64,000 bases of DNA from Gracilariopsis chorda (GCA_003194525.1 NBIV01000274.1:1-64000), one strand, 5' to 3'; positions 10,170-22,867 are shown, counted from the stretch's first letter. The notes: generated from the sequence alone by a model not told the origin. A program made the numbers and translations.

Positions 10170-13100
10170 AGTGTGAATCAAGTTTTTTATTCGTCATATG
10201 TGTCTTTGGTGATCCCGAGTCTTCTGCTGAGATTGATCTTCAGAACGTGCGCTTGCCTCTCTTAACGTCTTCCAATTATTTCATGTGGTCAAAGAAACTG
10301 GAAATCGTTTTGAAAAGCAAAATTTTGTGGGTTATCGTGAATGGCACCGAGTCTGAGCCGTAACTGCAAGATAACGGCTACAAAAAGTTTGCTCGTAGCA
10401 GAGACACTGCCTTATTTACAATTTTTCTCTTGTGGCATGATTGTTGTGTTGAACCGGTCCTGTAGATAACTGAGAACTCTTGGGTTTGGAAGGCTCTCAA
10501 AGAGCAGTACCATAGTGTCAGTCAGGCTAGTCGTGACGCTCTACTTGACAGGTATCAGAGCATGAAGATGGGTTCTGATGAGTCGGGACTGCAGTATCGT
10601 GCTCGTTTGGCGGAGCTAGAATCCAACCTAGTTGGAATTAGCTATTCTCTGGACGATGCCAAAAAACTGAGGGTGTTACTTAGAGGACTTTGGGAAAAGT
10701 TTCAGGTCACTTCTGAAGTAATCCACGGCATGGGAAACACTCTACCAGATGCACTCGCTCGAAGGAAGCTTCCCTTCAGAAGGACTTGGCCGGTACGGAC
10801 AGTGCGAAAGCGCTGAATGCCAAGTGAATGCCACAAGAAAGAAGAACTTCAAGTGCCATTACTGTGGTCAACCAAACAATAGAAAGGCTGATTGCGATGA
10901 AAATCAAGCGAGCCCAAAGTATCCTCCCAAGAAATATGCAAGTGTTCCTGGACGTGAGAAGAAGGCGAGTGATTCTGGTATTGACTCACATATAGCTTGA
11001 GCTCTTGTTGCTGGTATTCCAGGATCGTCAAGAAAGTGGTTTGTGGACTCTGGTGCTAATACGTCATCTTCATTTGCCTCTGGAATTGTTCAGTCTTTGA
11101 AAACGCATGTTCAGGTCTGTGATGGAATGAAACTTGATTTCATTGGGAAAGGCGTTGTGCCGTGCATTGCAATTGTGTCTGGCAGGGATATGTGTCTGAA
11201 TCTCAAAGTGGTAAAGTTAGTGCCGAAGCTCAGAATTAACCTACTGTCAGTCAGTGTCTTTCAGAGGAAAAGGATACAGTGTTCTGTTCGAGTTAGGTGA
11301 AGGAGAGAAGAGACTTTGTAAGGTGTGCGGTCCGAAGACTAAGCAGATTGTTCTTGTAGCAATCGGAAGGCGTAAGCATGCACTTTATGAAGTGGTTCTG
11401 CGTCCTAGTTCTGAACAAGATACAACAAAAGCACTGGTTGCGGCATCCAAGAATGAGAAGTCAATACTATAGCACAGTCGTCTTGGTCATACTGTGCATA
11501 CCATTTGAGAGCAACTGTTCCCTTTGTTAATGGAATTGGCCTCACGAGTGTCTCTGACTGGGATTCCTGTGAATCATGTCGAATGTCGAAGTCAATTCGT
11601 GATGTAAGACCAAGCGTGACTCGTAACCGATGCCATGAACCTAGTGATCTAATACACACAAACGTCGTAGGTGCAGTGAAATGCACATCTTCGGTGGAGC
11701 AAAGTATTACGTTACACTGTACAATGAGTTTACTGCATACTCTCCTGTTCGATTCTTGAGTCGTTGGTTAAACGTTCCGCACGCTGCTAAGGAAATAAAT
11801 GTCGAGTCGGAAGCCGCAAGCCAGGAGCCTGTCAGAGCAGCTCGTACGGACAACGCTAAGGAATACATATCTCAAGATATGCAGAATTGGCTTAAGCATA
11901 TGGGAACACTCTCCGAACCTGCTCCGCCATACAGCCCTGAATCAAACGGTAAGGTGGAAAGATTGAACAAGACTTTGAACAAATCCGCCAGAGCAATACT
12001 TCGCAACATATCCGTACCTCATTGTGAACAATTGTGGGCAGAAGCTGTCAGCAGTGCAAAATTCTTGAGAAACCAAATGTATTCCAGCGTTGTTACGACT
12101 GGGAAGACTCCTTTTGAAGCTGTGTGGAAAGGAAAGCCACATAAGTCCCATGTCAGGATATTGGGATCTACTGCATACGTCCACATTCCTAAAAAGCAAA
12201 GAAATGGAAAGTGCTCACCAACTGCGAGAAGGGGAGTATTGGTTGGCTTTGATAGAGGTAATTCCTACAACATCTTCTACCCGGAGTCGAGAAGCTTTGG
12301 AATATCTCGTGATGTGAAGTTTGATGAACGGTGTTTTGCCTGGAAGACTGGAAATGGACAGGAAGAAGCGGCGGAACATTTCAACTTGGAAAACTTTTTC
12401 GATGATCCGCAATCTGGAATGAAAGAGCTCGACATAGAAGCCTCTGTTGCCTCAATAGATTTATATGAAGATGACGATGTTTTTGAAGCAAATGAAGACC
12501 CGTTGCCACCACCCCACGCTACCCATGATTAACCTCCGAGACAGTCCACTCGCCAGCCTTCCGCTCCACAGCGGTATTCGCGAGAGACATTTATGGTGAA
12601 ATGCATGTTAGGGGTTACAGAAGATAACTTGCCACAAACCTTTGAACAGGCCATGAACTCCTCTGAGCGCAAGGAATGGTGGGCAGCAATGAACAATGAA
12701 GTGGACGGTCTGATGAGTAGGGGTGTGGTTGAACTCGTTATGTGCCCTCCCAATGTTGTCCCAATTGACTGCCGGTGGGTTTTTGATTGTAAACGTAACT
12801 CTAGTGGAGTTGTCACGAGGCATAGAGCACGAATTGTGGCAAAAGGCTTTATGCCGTGACTCGGGATGACTATGACAGAATCGTTTCCTCGTTTGTCAAG
12901 TATACTACTGTGCGACTGGTCTTATCCATCATTGTTGATCAAAGAATGGAATTCATTCGCTTGAATATCAAAGCCGCATTTCTGTACTGACAAATTGCAG
13001 AACAGGTATACATGCATCAGTTCCCCGGTTTCGAAGTGCGAGAGCAAAAAGGGAATTTGTACAGACTCAAACGTCTTATTTATGGTTTGAATCAGGCATC

Positions 13101-13539
13101 AAGGGCTTTTCGTAACTTTATTCATGCTCTTTTCCTTCAGTTTGGCTTTGAATGCTCTCACAAACATCCACCACTTTACTTCATGCATAACGGCTCCTAC
13201 TTGTTCATATTAATACTTTATGCTCATGATGTGCTGGTTGTGTGTCACAGCACAGAAAAGCTGCAGAGGGTGGTTTCTTTCTTGGAGAATCATGTAGATC
13301 TTCGAATAGAGACCGATGATGCCAAGTTTTCTGGGATAACAGGGGTTAGACAGGAGAGTGGTGCACTGAAACTTCATAACGCAGGCATGATTGGTCGTCT
13401 GTTGCACCAGTTTGACATGAAATCTTGCGCACCCGTTAGAACTCCAATGGTCCTTCACTACTCTCTGAGTTCTAGCCCATCTGAGGATCAGAACTACATT
13501 TCATTCAAAGAACTCGTCGGCGCACTGATATACCTGTAT
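10170..13539 (+). mobile_element. Decayed Ty1/copia element (no LTR seen)
   Basis: Regions in order: Gag with the copia signature NYFMWSKKLEIVLKSK (about 10.28 kb) and a following helical part (LQYRARLAELESNLVGISYS); a CCHC knuckle CHYCGQPNNRKADC near 10.86 kb; a protease-like KWFVDSGANTS near 11.04 kb; integrase with TDNAKEY and YSPESNGKVERLNKTLNKS (11.8-12.0 kb); and reverse transcriptase with GFEVREQKGNLYRLKRLIYG and SRAFRNFIHALF (12.7-13.5 kb). The GAG-PR-IN-RT order is diagnostic of Ty1/copia. It is broken in many places (about ten or more). The 3' part, with RNase H and LTR, is missing where the large LTR at 13540 begins. No matching LTR was found upstream. Confidence 0.85.
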
Positions 13540-14325
13540 TGCAATGCCCGGAAGCTGGAGTGTACCGAAAGACGTTCGGGATCTTTCCGCGTCAGAGGTG
13601 AGCCCAGTTGGGTAGAGCCCTCCCAGGAGTGGCACGACTATGTTTGGTTGTAAGGCCGAGGCCACCCGTTGCGACTTGCACAGGGAGGTTGAGGCAAGAA
13701 TCGGGTATCCGCAGGAGCGGTGTATGGGGGTGGTCGTCTTCTAGAGAGTTGAGGTTTCCATTTTAGTGGCAAGCGCGAACAAGAGCCATGGGTAGCGGGA
13801 AAGCCACCCTCTAAAGAGAAAAATAAGGGGAAGCTGAGTCACGAGTGTCGTGACGAAAACCAACGGCAGTGCCGGTAAATAAACCTTATACAAGGCGAAC
13901 ACCAATACAGCTGGAATAACAATCCGAATACTCGGGTCCTTTAGATAGGCAAGGGGGTTAGACTTCCCGTATGGGACAGTGCTTCCCTCCATAGAGGAGT
14001 AGGGAACACGCGAAGGCGGTGAGGTCTAGAGCCGATTCCCCAGGTTGGGGTCCCTTGTTCGGGAATGTTTACTGGTGCAACGGCAACCCGCTGGCGCACT
14101 AAGTACTAAACATTCCAGAAATGGGTGTAAAAATAATGAATAGAATTAACTAAATTACTCCACTTTGGTGGTACACGCCCACTACTGTGGCCAACCGCCA
14201 ATTGACTCTTCCGTGTCCCACCTGTCAAATCCACTATTAGTGGTCGTAGTTCATGCAATGAGTACAATACCGAAACATTCGAGAAATCAACCAAGTACCA
14301 AGAATCCCTCTCTGAGGGCATTGCA
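13540..14325 (-). repeat. 3' LTR of the large chromovirus
   Basis: 786 bp with TGCAATGCCC and GGGCATTGCA at its ends. It is about 92% identical by eye to 37308-38093. On its inner (right) side the minus strand carries a purine-rich tract (GGAGGGGGATATGAAG), consistent with a polypurine primer. Its outer flank cuts the copia reverse transcriptase of 10.2-13.5 kb. Confidence 0.9.
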
Positions 14326-14386
14326 CTTCATATCCCCCTCCTTAGTCGTGAAAGCAACCGCAAACGCGGGCAAATCCCAGCGGAAA

Positions 14387-16213
14387 ATGGGTGATAAAAG
14401 TCCAAACCTCTCCGGGTCCCCGGGTCAAGCCTCTGCCTCAGAGAAACAACCTCCTGCAAAAGCAGCGAACCAGCCTTCCACAAGTGCACGCTTTTCTTCT
14501 TCCTGCTCCACTCAGTCAGATCACGCCCTTTCGAAGGCGAATATGAACAACAACAACAACAAGCCTCCAAGACCGACTCCAGTCGGGAACTTCACAACGG
14601 GTTTCTGGTTGGTACCCTAGACAAAAAAGAGGCGAACGCCGGCACAGCCGGCCAACATTGGCGCAGCGTCTCAGCATGGGTTCCAACTTCCACCAGCGGT
14701 GGCTCCTTCCGGACTGATCCCGGTGGCTACTTGGCCTTCTTATAACGCCCTTGTAGGGTACGATCCGATGAATTGGAGTCACGCATCTCGGCTCCGGCTT
14801 GCACCGTGGTTCCATCCCATCGCTGCCCTCAACGAGGATTTGGCTACGGCCTACGCGGATGGTTCCGGTACTTTGCTCGGGGATCTACCCAGCCTCTTCA
14901 CCTCTTCGTGAGACTGGCGGCATCGAATCGCCAACCCGGTGCACCATATCCGAAGAAACTCGGGAGAATCCTCGATTGCGGCTCAAGCGGCGCTGGTGCG
15001 GATTGCATATCAACGGCAGAGCCGGGCGTCTTTCGAATTCCCGGTGCCTACCGGCTTTGGCTTCGACGTCAGCCTATTCCGGCAGCGCGGTGAAATCGGT
15101 TACGGCCAACGCCTGGCCAGCCTCGAAACCCTCGCGTGGAGGAACTTTCACGCTGTGCGGCAAGAGGACCTGTGTTGGGAACGACCGATACTTCATGCTG
15201 AATTCCGGTACCTTTCCCGGAAGTTCCGGTCCAACTTTTTCCAAAACTTCATCCGTTATGAACGGCGCTGGCGATCCCGATTCGGGTATTTTGTCCCATA
15301 TGAAAACGTGGAGATTGGGCGGATTGCTCCGCCTCACCGATACGGTCGTTATGTCGCACTCTCCGAGTGGTGGAGGTTCCTTGAAGCCTGCAGGGGTTGC
15401 TACGTTGAACTTCCGCCAGCACTCATGTACCTCGGTTCCTTTTTGCTTCAGGCTCCCCAGTCGGGGCTTTGGTCGGTAATCGTAACCGAGTGGGCTGCCC
15501 GCACTGCGGCGTATATTATAGTTGAGGTTAATGACCAGTATCGACTGTGGTTCATCCAACCGCGGGTGCAGGCCGCTATTCGCAATCTGGACCTCGGCGT
15601 ACCCCTTGGGGGTATTGCCAATAATGACGAAGTACTCCAATTACTTGGGTTGATCGACAGTATTGACTGGCGCGAGGTCCCGCTGGAACAGAGCGGTCGG
15701 CTTGACGGCGGCGGTGGCGGTACCGGTGGTCCGGGTCTTGGTAGAAAAACCTCCCTTGCAGGTTATTTCATCTACTTCGATCCCTGGGAGTTCCGGGAGA
15801 TTTCCTCCGAGGAGGCGAGGAAACTCCGCGATGCACCGCGGCAGGTGCCAGACGACTACCCGATTGGGTACGTCGATTCCGACGATTACTATCGTCCGTA
15901 TAGCGGGGATGACCCGATGGTCGATAACGAACCCCAAGAGCCGGGGGACATGGAACTAGACGTTACGGACATGGTCGTAGACGATTCCCCTGAGGGGGTG
16001 CCTCCGGTTCCCAGTCCTCCGACGGCGAGCGCAGGGCCTTCACTCCCCAGCGGGGGTACAGTAAATGAAAGTGATATCATTGCCCGTTTCCTCCAGGGAG
16101 CGGGTTTAAGCGCTGCCGAGGTTTCTGGTGACGTCACCGCGATGGCGGATGCCTTGGCTTACCTCCTTGCGGGTTGTCACGCCCCGGACGATGAAGAGGG
16201 GTCGAACCTCTAA
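14387..16213 (+). pseudogene. Antisense ORF of the large chromovirus, unknown product
   Basis: A plus-strand frame lies between the 3' LTR and the end of the minus-strand pol. It stays in one frame for about 600 codons from ATG 14387 and is broken in about two places; the downstream ~424 codons are open. The N-terminus is Ser/Pro/Asn-rich with a basic TKKRR motif that could be nuclear-targeting. The middle is well-folded-looking (ALSEWWRFLEACRGCY, GLWSVIVTEWAARTAAYIIV, YRLWFIQPRVQAAIRNLDLG). The C-terminal third is acidic and Pro-rich (DDYYRPYSGDDPMVDNEPQE) and ends with a short helical segment (IIARFLQGAGLSAAEVSGDV). No known family was recognised. Antisense ORFs at this position are known in some plant chromoviruses, but homology to those was not established. 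There is no transmembrane segment, so an envelope-like protein is unlikely. Confidence 0.65.
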
Positions 16214-16242
16214 TCCAGTATCCTGATCTCTTTCCCTGGCTT

Positions 16243-16313
16243 AGCCAGTAATGTAGCTTAGCATAACACAGGCACGAGAGGCTCCTGTGTTATGCTAAGC
16301 TACATTACTGGCT
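16243..16313. terminator. Perfect 30 bp hairpin between convergent coding regions
   Basis: The left arm 16243-16272 (begins AGCCAGTAATGT) is the exact reverse complement of 16284-16313, with an 11-base loop. It lies 29 bases after the antisense-ORF stop and about 100 bases beyond the pol stop, so transcripts of both strands would end with the same structure. A role in 3'-end formation is inferred. A TTTCCC direct repeat flanks it (about 16231 and 16314), so a small fold-back insertion is an alternative. Confidence 0.6.
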
Positions 16314-16410
16314 TTCCCGTTTAGAACGGCGTTTTCTCTTTCATTCCATAGAGTCCATATAGAACGGGGTATACTCCTTCTGTCCTACCTTTCACGGCTT
16401 CGTGGCGTTT

Positions 16411-19400
16411 TTATCCCACTTGGGCAATGCACAGCGTAGCTGGATTTGCGGTACCTGCGCTGCGGTGATATTGGACCACCTTCGAACGAGGGAGGTGTTC
16501 AACGGGTTCCATGGTGTCCCAGCTTGGATCATATCCGTACCAATGGACGAGGTAACTTAGAATGCCTTCCTGATTCCAGGTGTGCCCGACGATTCGGTCA
16601 ATCACACACTCTTGTTTGTATACCTGCCGGCCTTGCCGTGTTATGGTGACCTCGCTTGTCAGAGGTTGCCCGATGGACGGGATATTTTCCCTCAGGGGTG
16701 CATCAGGATGCAACGTGCCGGCTTCGCTCGGAGGATGCGGCGCAGAGTGCGGAATAACATCCCTCAAGAGGGTGTCTTCGTGGAACGGTTGCCATGTACC
16801 ACGGTAATTGGTTCGTACTGCTAGTTTGCGGGGGTCCTCCGTCCCATGTTGACGGTAGTCCGGTCGAACCACGAGCTTGCGGGCATCTTGCCACTTTGGC
16901 AGAGTTGTGGAGGTCACTCCCTGGTGGGGCTTTCCGCGACGCGCGGTGATTGGTGCGGGGCGCAGAATCTCCGTGCTTTCACGTGACTTTCATGGCATGT
17001 GGCTCTGAACCGCCTCCTTGCGTTCCGCCTGCCTTAGCTTGGGCTTTACACTGTCCGGCTGAGCCGTGCACTGCTTTGTTGGCATCCGGTATCCGTCGGT
17101 TACTTCCAGTGCTCCGATGTGTTGCCTCAAACTCCCTGATGGGGCATGGACAGATGGCGCCCTGGGCACCCTGTTCGGGGACTTTGCCTCTAATTGAGGT
17201 GTGATGTCTTCCTCAAGAGGTGCATCATCCAGGACGACCGGTTTAGCCCTGGCGACGAAGCCGGATTTTTCCGAGACGCTCGGTATACTACTGCGATTGG
17301 GCGGAGACTCTGGCACTTCTATCTCCGAAGTTCGGACAACATTCCCGTTATGAACGGTTCTCAAGTCTGGGGCTGTAGAGCCAGGGACTTGAGTTGCAAG
17401 ATGTGTATTCCTGCCTTCCTCCCTCAAGAGCGTCTTTTCACTTCCCAGCGTTGCTGGTTTTCTACGCCGTGCTTTGCCTGCTACCAGCGGTGTGGATGGT
17501 GCTGAGGAATCCGTTTTGGCGGGAAATTCCGTCGACGACGGTTCTGCGACTACACCTTGGTGAGGGGTCTGCGAAACGATATCGCTATCCTGATTCAGGG
17601 AATTGCCCTGGTTCAGGGGTACGGACTGCGATGTCGGTCCACTCTCCCGTATCATACGGTGTAACTGCGTCGTTCCGGAACCCTTTGTTGGGGATTGCAA
17701 GGCTTCATCGACCTTCCGTGTTTCACGGCTCAAATCCCGTTGCGACAGTAATAAATTTCCAGCGTGGCGATAGGTCCCCTCCCCCTCCTTATACGGAGCA
17801 AGGGGAGTAATAGTAGGATATCCCGCATGGCGGGTGTTAATGCGCGCCGAAGGGGCGGTAGCGTTAGGAGTAGAGAAATGTCCGTTTGGACCTGAACGAT
17901 CCGGCCGAGCCAGGGGTTCCGACAAAGTCAGTAAATCTGAGAGGCCCCAAGTAGGGTGTGGTAGAGTATTCGGTCTATTAAATCCCAGGGTTTCCAGCGT
18001 TGCTGAGTCCGTAGAGACGGGTTTCCCTTTTTCCAGGACGACCTCAGACGAGGGAGGAGGGGCAGGTACAACACGATCGGAGGAAATCCGCTCGTTTTTC
18101 TTGCCCATTTCCACTACGATAGTGTCGGAGTTAACGGATACCACTCTAAACGGTCCATCCGCCACAGGCAAAAGCTTGTGACGGTTCTCCCGTCCCCAGT
18201 TATAATATTTCTTTCGTATAAATACGTAGGTATTAACTCGTATGCGCGGAGCATTATCTCGTAAACGAGCGTCGAAATCCCACTTGTACGCGGCTTGCGC
18301 GCGTTCCATAGACTTCCGCGCTGCGGGGACCGGTTTAGCAAGCCATTGCTTCCATTCCTGGCGGTAGTGACCCACAGATGGGAAATTTTCCAAGGTGGCT
18401 TGGGATCCTAACGCCACAGGCGGGGGTGAACGAGATAGAACCCATTCGAACGGTGAAACTCCGGTAGTCCGGTGAACTTGTGTTTTGTATGGAACTGTTA
18501 AAGCATCTGCATACAAGTCCCAGGTTTGGGTTGATAAGCAACGTAGGAACGGAGAGAGGCCAACAAAGTCCGGTCGAACGGTTCGACTTGCCCATTACAC
18601 TGGGGATGGTAGGTAGTCGTGAAAAGGTTCTTCACGTCCAAGATGCGACAAACATCCTGGAATAACTTGGACGCAAACTGCCGTCCGTTATCGGAGAGCA
18701 CCTCCACAGGAGGACCGTAGACAAAAATCCAGTGCGTTACCAGAGCCTGGGCCACCGTGAAAGCGGTTATCCTCCGAAGAGGGACACAAGCATTGAAAAG
18801 CGATTGGTGATCACAAGTAAGAACTTGTTGTATCTCTTTGTAGTGAGGAGAGGTCCGAGAATATTGATTGCGATAAACTCGAGTAGCGCTCCAGCAGGGA
18901 ATAACTTCATTTTATTCGCGTTCCTGTGGAGCTTCACCCGGTTCTTCCAGCACTCGGTACAAAACCGCACAGTTGCGTAGCAATCAACCGCCATGGTGGG
19001 CCAGTAAAAAGCCCTTCGCAGGGTGAGGTAGAGCTTTCTCCCACCTACATGGCCACCGAGCTTCACATAGTGCGAGAGATGTAACACCCGCGACTGCAAG
19101 GAATGAGGTACCACAATCTGTGGGCGAGCTTCGACCAACCGAACGAGGTAGCCTTTATCGTTCACCTCGAACGGGAGGTCTTCGCCACCGTTTAAACGGA
19201 CACGAATCCTCATACAGAAGGGGTCACCGAATTGTTCTCGGATCAATTCCTTCGGTGAAACCGGTACAAAACTTCCTGGTAAGGGGTTCTCAGGGGTCTT
19301 GCGGGATGAGAGTAAGTTTGTCAAAGTCAGCATCTTCATCTCAGTCTTCTGGCCATTCCTCGAAATTGCACTCCTGGTCATCCGGTTCTTCAGCCATGAA

Positions 19401-20003
19401 CCATGTAATGTCGTCATCCTCCGTTAGGAGTGCTTCCCCATTTGTGGGTAAATGCAACAAGGCGTCGGCCTGAGTGTTGAGCTCCCCCTTTTTATATATG
19501 ACTTGGAAGTCATATTTCGCAAGGCGGAGTCTCCAGTGCATAAGAGGGCCCGAGGGATCCGATATGTTCATTAACCACCTCAACGAGGAATGACCCGTGT
19601 ATACGGTAAACTGAAATCCCATAAGATAGAGGCGTAGGGTGGAAAGCGCCCACGTGACGGCGAGACAATCTTTCTCCGACACAGAGTAATTCCCCTTGTG
19701 GACATTGGGCGAGCGTGACCAATAACCAATTGGCATTCGGTCCCCCTCTGGAATGGTTTGGAAAAGATCACAATCAAATTGGTAGTCGCTCGAGTCCGTG
19801 TCCACGGAGTACAGGAGTCCCAGTATGGGTAAAGATAAGATAGGTGCTGATGTGACAGCCTCCTTTTAGGATTTAAACGCTTCTCATTGCTCGGGTGTGA
19901 ATTGTCCCAATTGTGGGGTATTTGCTTTGCGTAACAACGCGTTCAACGGTGCCGCGATATCTGAAAAGTTCGGGATAAACCATTGGTAGACGTTGACCAG
20001 CCC
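16411..20003 (-). pseudogene. Pol of the large chromovirus: RNase H, integrase, chromodomain
   Basis: Reading leftward from the DNA-transposon edge: end of RT/connection (VNVYQWFIPNFSDIAAPLNA); RNase H (MPIGYWSRSPNVHKGNYSVS, VYTGHSSLRWLMN); integrase zinc region (HLSHYVKLGGHVG...FCTECWKN); integrase core (LSDNGRQFASKLFQD, TYHPQCNGQVEPFDR); a long linker rich in Ser/Thr/Pro; and a chromodomain at the end (VIDRIVGHTWNQEGILSYLV...WYGYDPSWDTMEP). The chromodomain assigns it to chromoviruses. The region is broken in several places. The remaining half of pol lies on the other side of the transposon at 33053-35015. Confidence 0.85.
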
Positions 20004-20005
20004 TA

Positions 20006-20025
20006 CGTCGGTGTTATCGTTATGC
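20006..20025 (+). repeat. Left terminal inverted repeat
   Basis: Pairs with 33031-33050 at 15 of 20 positions; the consensus begins CGYCGRTGTT. It is directly preceded by a TA target duplication. Confidence 0.75.
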
Positions 20026-20543
20026 AAGTTTGGCATTCAAAAGGCAAAGAATTAAAATGAACGACTAAGGACTCTTCAAACCCTATTTTGAATGAATCAA
20101 ATTTCTCAAAATAATTCCATACATAGCACGGAGCTATTTTGCTTGTTACAGAAGACTAGCAGTGTACTAGACATTTCCGAGTTTCTTTGGAGGTAAAACT
20201 AGCGCCAGACTCCACTAATACCTACCCTCTCAGGTGCACGTGGAATCCAAATCTTACTGGTCCTGAGCGAGTGCCCCTTCAAATAGCAAAATAGAATACA
20301 TAGAATAGATAGAATAGATACATAGCGTTTACATAACCAAATAGCTTTGGCTTTCTATCACCCGTTGCCCGACCTGCTCCCTGCATCGCATGCTCTACCC
20401 CACGCCCTACGAAAAGACGCTCTGCACCACGCGCACCACCTCATCTACGTGCGCCATATATTACGCTCCCAGGTATCCCACTCCACCACCAACCTCCCTT
20501 CTCTGTTTCCAAGCATCCCGTTCTCCGTTCTCCTTCCCCCGCC

Positions 20544-21789
20544 ATGATACCCTGTTGCCATCCCCGTTGCAGCTTCTATGGCCGCACTGCATTCTCTCTC
20601 CAGAGTCACCAACGCAGATGCCCTTATCGACTCACCCCCTATAAACGCCCTTCCTCTTCCGCCAACGCTCCCGTCCAGTTCCCTCCAAGGACCAAGCGAC
20701 GGAGATCCGTTCCAAACCTCTCCACCATTCCTCCTCCCACTCCCTCGCACCGCCCCTCCGACAACGTCCCCCTCGCCGAAGATGAACCCTATCACATCCA
20801 ACAGGCCTCCCTCTCCCTCCAAACACAAGACGCACACCACATGGCAAGTCACGCCCTCCGTTCAGTCTCCTCCTCAAACCCACCTCCCCATACGTCGTCC
20901 CAATCCCCCTCCCCTCTCCTCAACCACCCCCATCTCGAGCAACTCGTCCTCTGCATCTCCTCCATCGCTTCCTCCTTCAGCACACGCAAAGCCTACGAAC
21001 TCATCTCCCTTCTCAATCACCCAGAATTCTCCAAGTCATCGTTCCAGAAATCCATCTCCTCTGCAAAGCAGTGCCTCACACTCCAAGAACACCTCGTCAA
21101 GGGACGTATCAACTCCAGCAGTTTTCCCCCTCTCACAATCTCCGACCAGCACAAATCCTTCTCCGCAACTCTCTTCCAAAAAGACGCCATAGACGTCCTG
21201 AAGCAACAACTCGCTCTCGCACACTTCAAAAACATCTTCTTACAACGCATTTCCCATTCTTCACCTTACTCTTCTTCAACCCCCGCCTTCGCCCATCCTA
21301 TGGCCGCAGCCTTCGGAAACAAAGTCATTCCTGTCTCTAAACAGGCCATCACGCAGTGCCAAATCAATGATATCGTCTGGAACACGCCCGAAACAACCGG
21401 TATGGAATCATTCGTCGGTCTCGTCCAGTTCTACTCCGATACGTCTGTAAACCCACTCAAAGGCTCCTCCATCACCTCCTACCCCCTTCAAATCATTCTT
21501 CTCAACCTCTCCGACGCATTCCACCGAAAGTTTGTCTTCCACAACCTCACCCTACTCGGATAACTCCCAACTTTCTTCTCCCTCTCTTCCTCCCCCGGCG
21601 ACGGATACTCCATCCCACATTCGTCTTCCAACATCCCACGCGAAAAAAATGGCCCTCATTCAGCGTTCCATCTCCGCAATCTTCCGTTCCGAAGGTATCC
21701 ACAGCGCTACCTTCGCTTCTCTACTCCCATTGTAGCTGTAAAACGCGGGTCACCGTCATCGCAACCTTCATTCTCCAATTCTGCATGAT
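20544..21789 (+). pseudogene. C2H2 / KDZ- or Plavaka-like transposase, truncated
   Basis: Begins at an ATG in a CCGCCATG context. Residues 4-26 form a C2H2-type finger (CCHPRCSFYGRTAFSLQSHQ RRC, broken here for length). A Ser/Pro-rich linker with a nuclear signal (PPRTKRRRS) follows, then a helical region (LISLLNHPEFSKSSFQKSIS). Residues ~285-345 read VGLVQFYSDTSVNPLKGSSI...YPLQIILLNLSDAFHRKF and then LLG-LP. That block resembles the first catalytic-aspartate region of Kyakuja-Dileera-Zisupton and Plavaka transposases (xxYSDxTxLxxxGxKxxYPVYxxxGN). One in-frame stop falls after LLG and the frame ends about 75 codons later. The rest of the catalytic domain is absent, since the convergent gene begins there. 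Family assignment is by motif resemblance only. Confidence 0.55.
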
Positions 21790-22652
21790 GTAGTTCTCTC
21801 ACCCTCTCCCACGCCACGCCAAGTGTTTTCTCCACCGCAAACCAAAGATACTTCCCGTACAACTAGAAAGTAACAACTGACTTCTTCCTCTACGCCCCAT
21901 ATCTGTGTCCATTGATGTCAAATCAAATCCGATCCACGCATCCAAACGAGCCAAATGCATCACTGTCCCATCAACGTACTCCATCTTTCCCTCCCTTTCC
22001 GTCCCCACCTCATATCCCATGAATTATTCCAATACTTCCACCGCAGCCCCGTTCTTGAAGTACATGTCCTCTTCACTAAACTCCCTTAGCCGACCAGCTA
22101 CCTGAAATCCAGAATACGTAAGATCTTCGATTGTTCTCATCCTCCAAGAACATAAACTACCGCTCTTCGCCTCCCCATCCCCCTTGAACTTCGTCTTTGC
22201 TTCCTCTAACTGCTTCTTCAACTCAATGTCTAGCCTCGTTCCCTCTCGCGGTCTCACACGTCTGGCGATCAAGTCATATCCAAGCAACGAAAGCATTTTG
22301 TCTGGTGCCGCACGCTTCCGAATCCCAATCACATCACTCAAATTCTGCTTCATACTTTGCCTCACACACCTGTCTGCAACGATAAAAACCTATAAAAACT
22401 CTCTATGCACATCAACTACATACTTCCTACGCCCTCTCAAGCCATTTTAACCTTCAGATCCCTTTCTCTCCCCTCTTCCCACCTTCATCCATTCCCGTAA
22501 GCTATCTATCAATATATTCTTCTTGCTCATCTCTTCTCTCTTCCTCTTCAGTTCCTCTTGCATCAGCTTCAGTGACATATTTAGGCTGCAGTCGTCCCCT
22601 TTGATCTGGCAGAGTTCTGCCCTCAATATATTGACCCTCTCAACTAACGAAG

Positions 22653-22767
22653 ATCAAGAAATCACACCGATGTCGTCATTTCCTGCATCTCCCAAAACAT
22701 TGACAGGCACTGCCTGTCAATTTTTTGGGAGATGCAGGAAATGAAGACATCGGTGTGATTTCTTGAT
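22653..22767. repeat. Loop-free 115 bp palindrome (P1)
   Basis: Two 57 bp arms are symmetric about C22710, with only two mismatches and no loop (centre GACAGGCA-C-TGCCTGTC). It lies inside the region of the methyltransferase-SET gene and is one base away from a second palindrome. Confidence 0.9.
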
Positions 22768-22768
22768 G

Positions 22769-22867
22769 ATGAATTGTTCATTGATCGCCAAGTGAACCTG
22801 CTGACGAGCGAAGCCTGGCAGGGTTCGCTCGTCAGCAGGTTCACTTGGCGACCAATGAACAATTCAT
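22769..22867. repeat. Loop-free 99 bp palindrome (P2)
   Basis: Two 49 bp arms are symmetric about G22818, with about two mismatches. The outer ends read ATGAATTGTTCATTG. Its sequence is unrelated to P1, and the two abut with one base between them. Confidence 0.9.

Noticed and set aside
13540-14325. The two 786 bp repeats as terminal inverted repeats of a DNA transposon
   Set aside because: They are direct repeats with inverted termini, and they flank gag and pol in retroelement order, so they are LTRs.
15074-15640. Minus-strand ORF of 188 codons inside the antisense-ORF region
   Set aside because: Lies in the same strand as pol but has no retroelement motif. The plus frame is longer and has better-looking protein composition.
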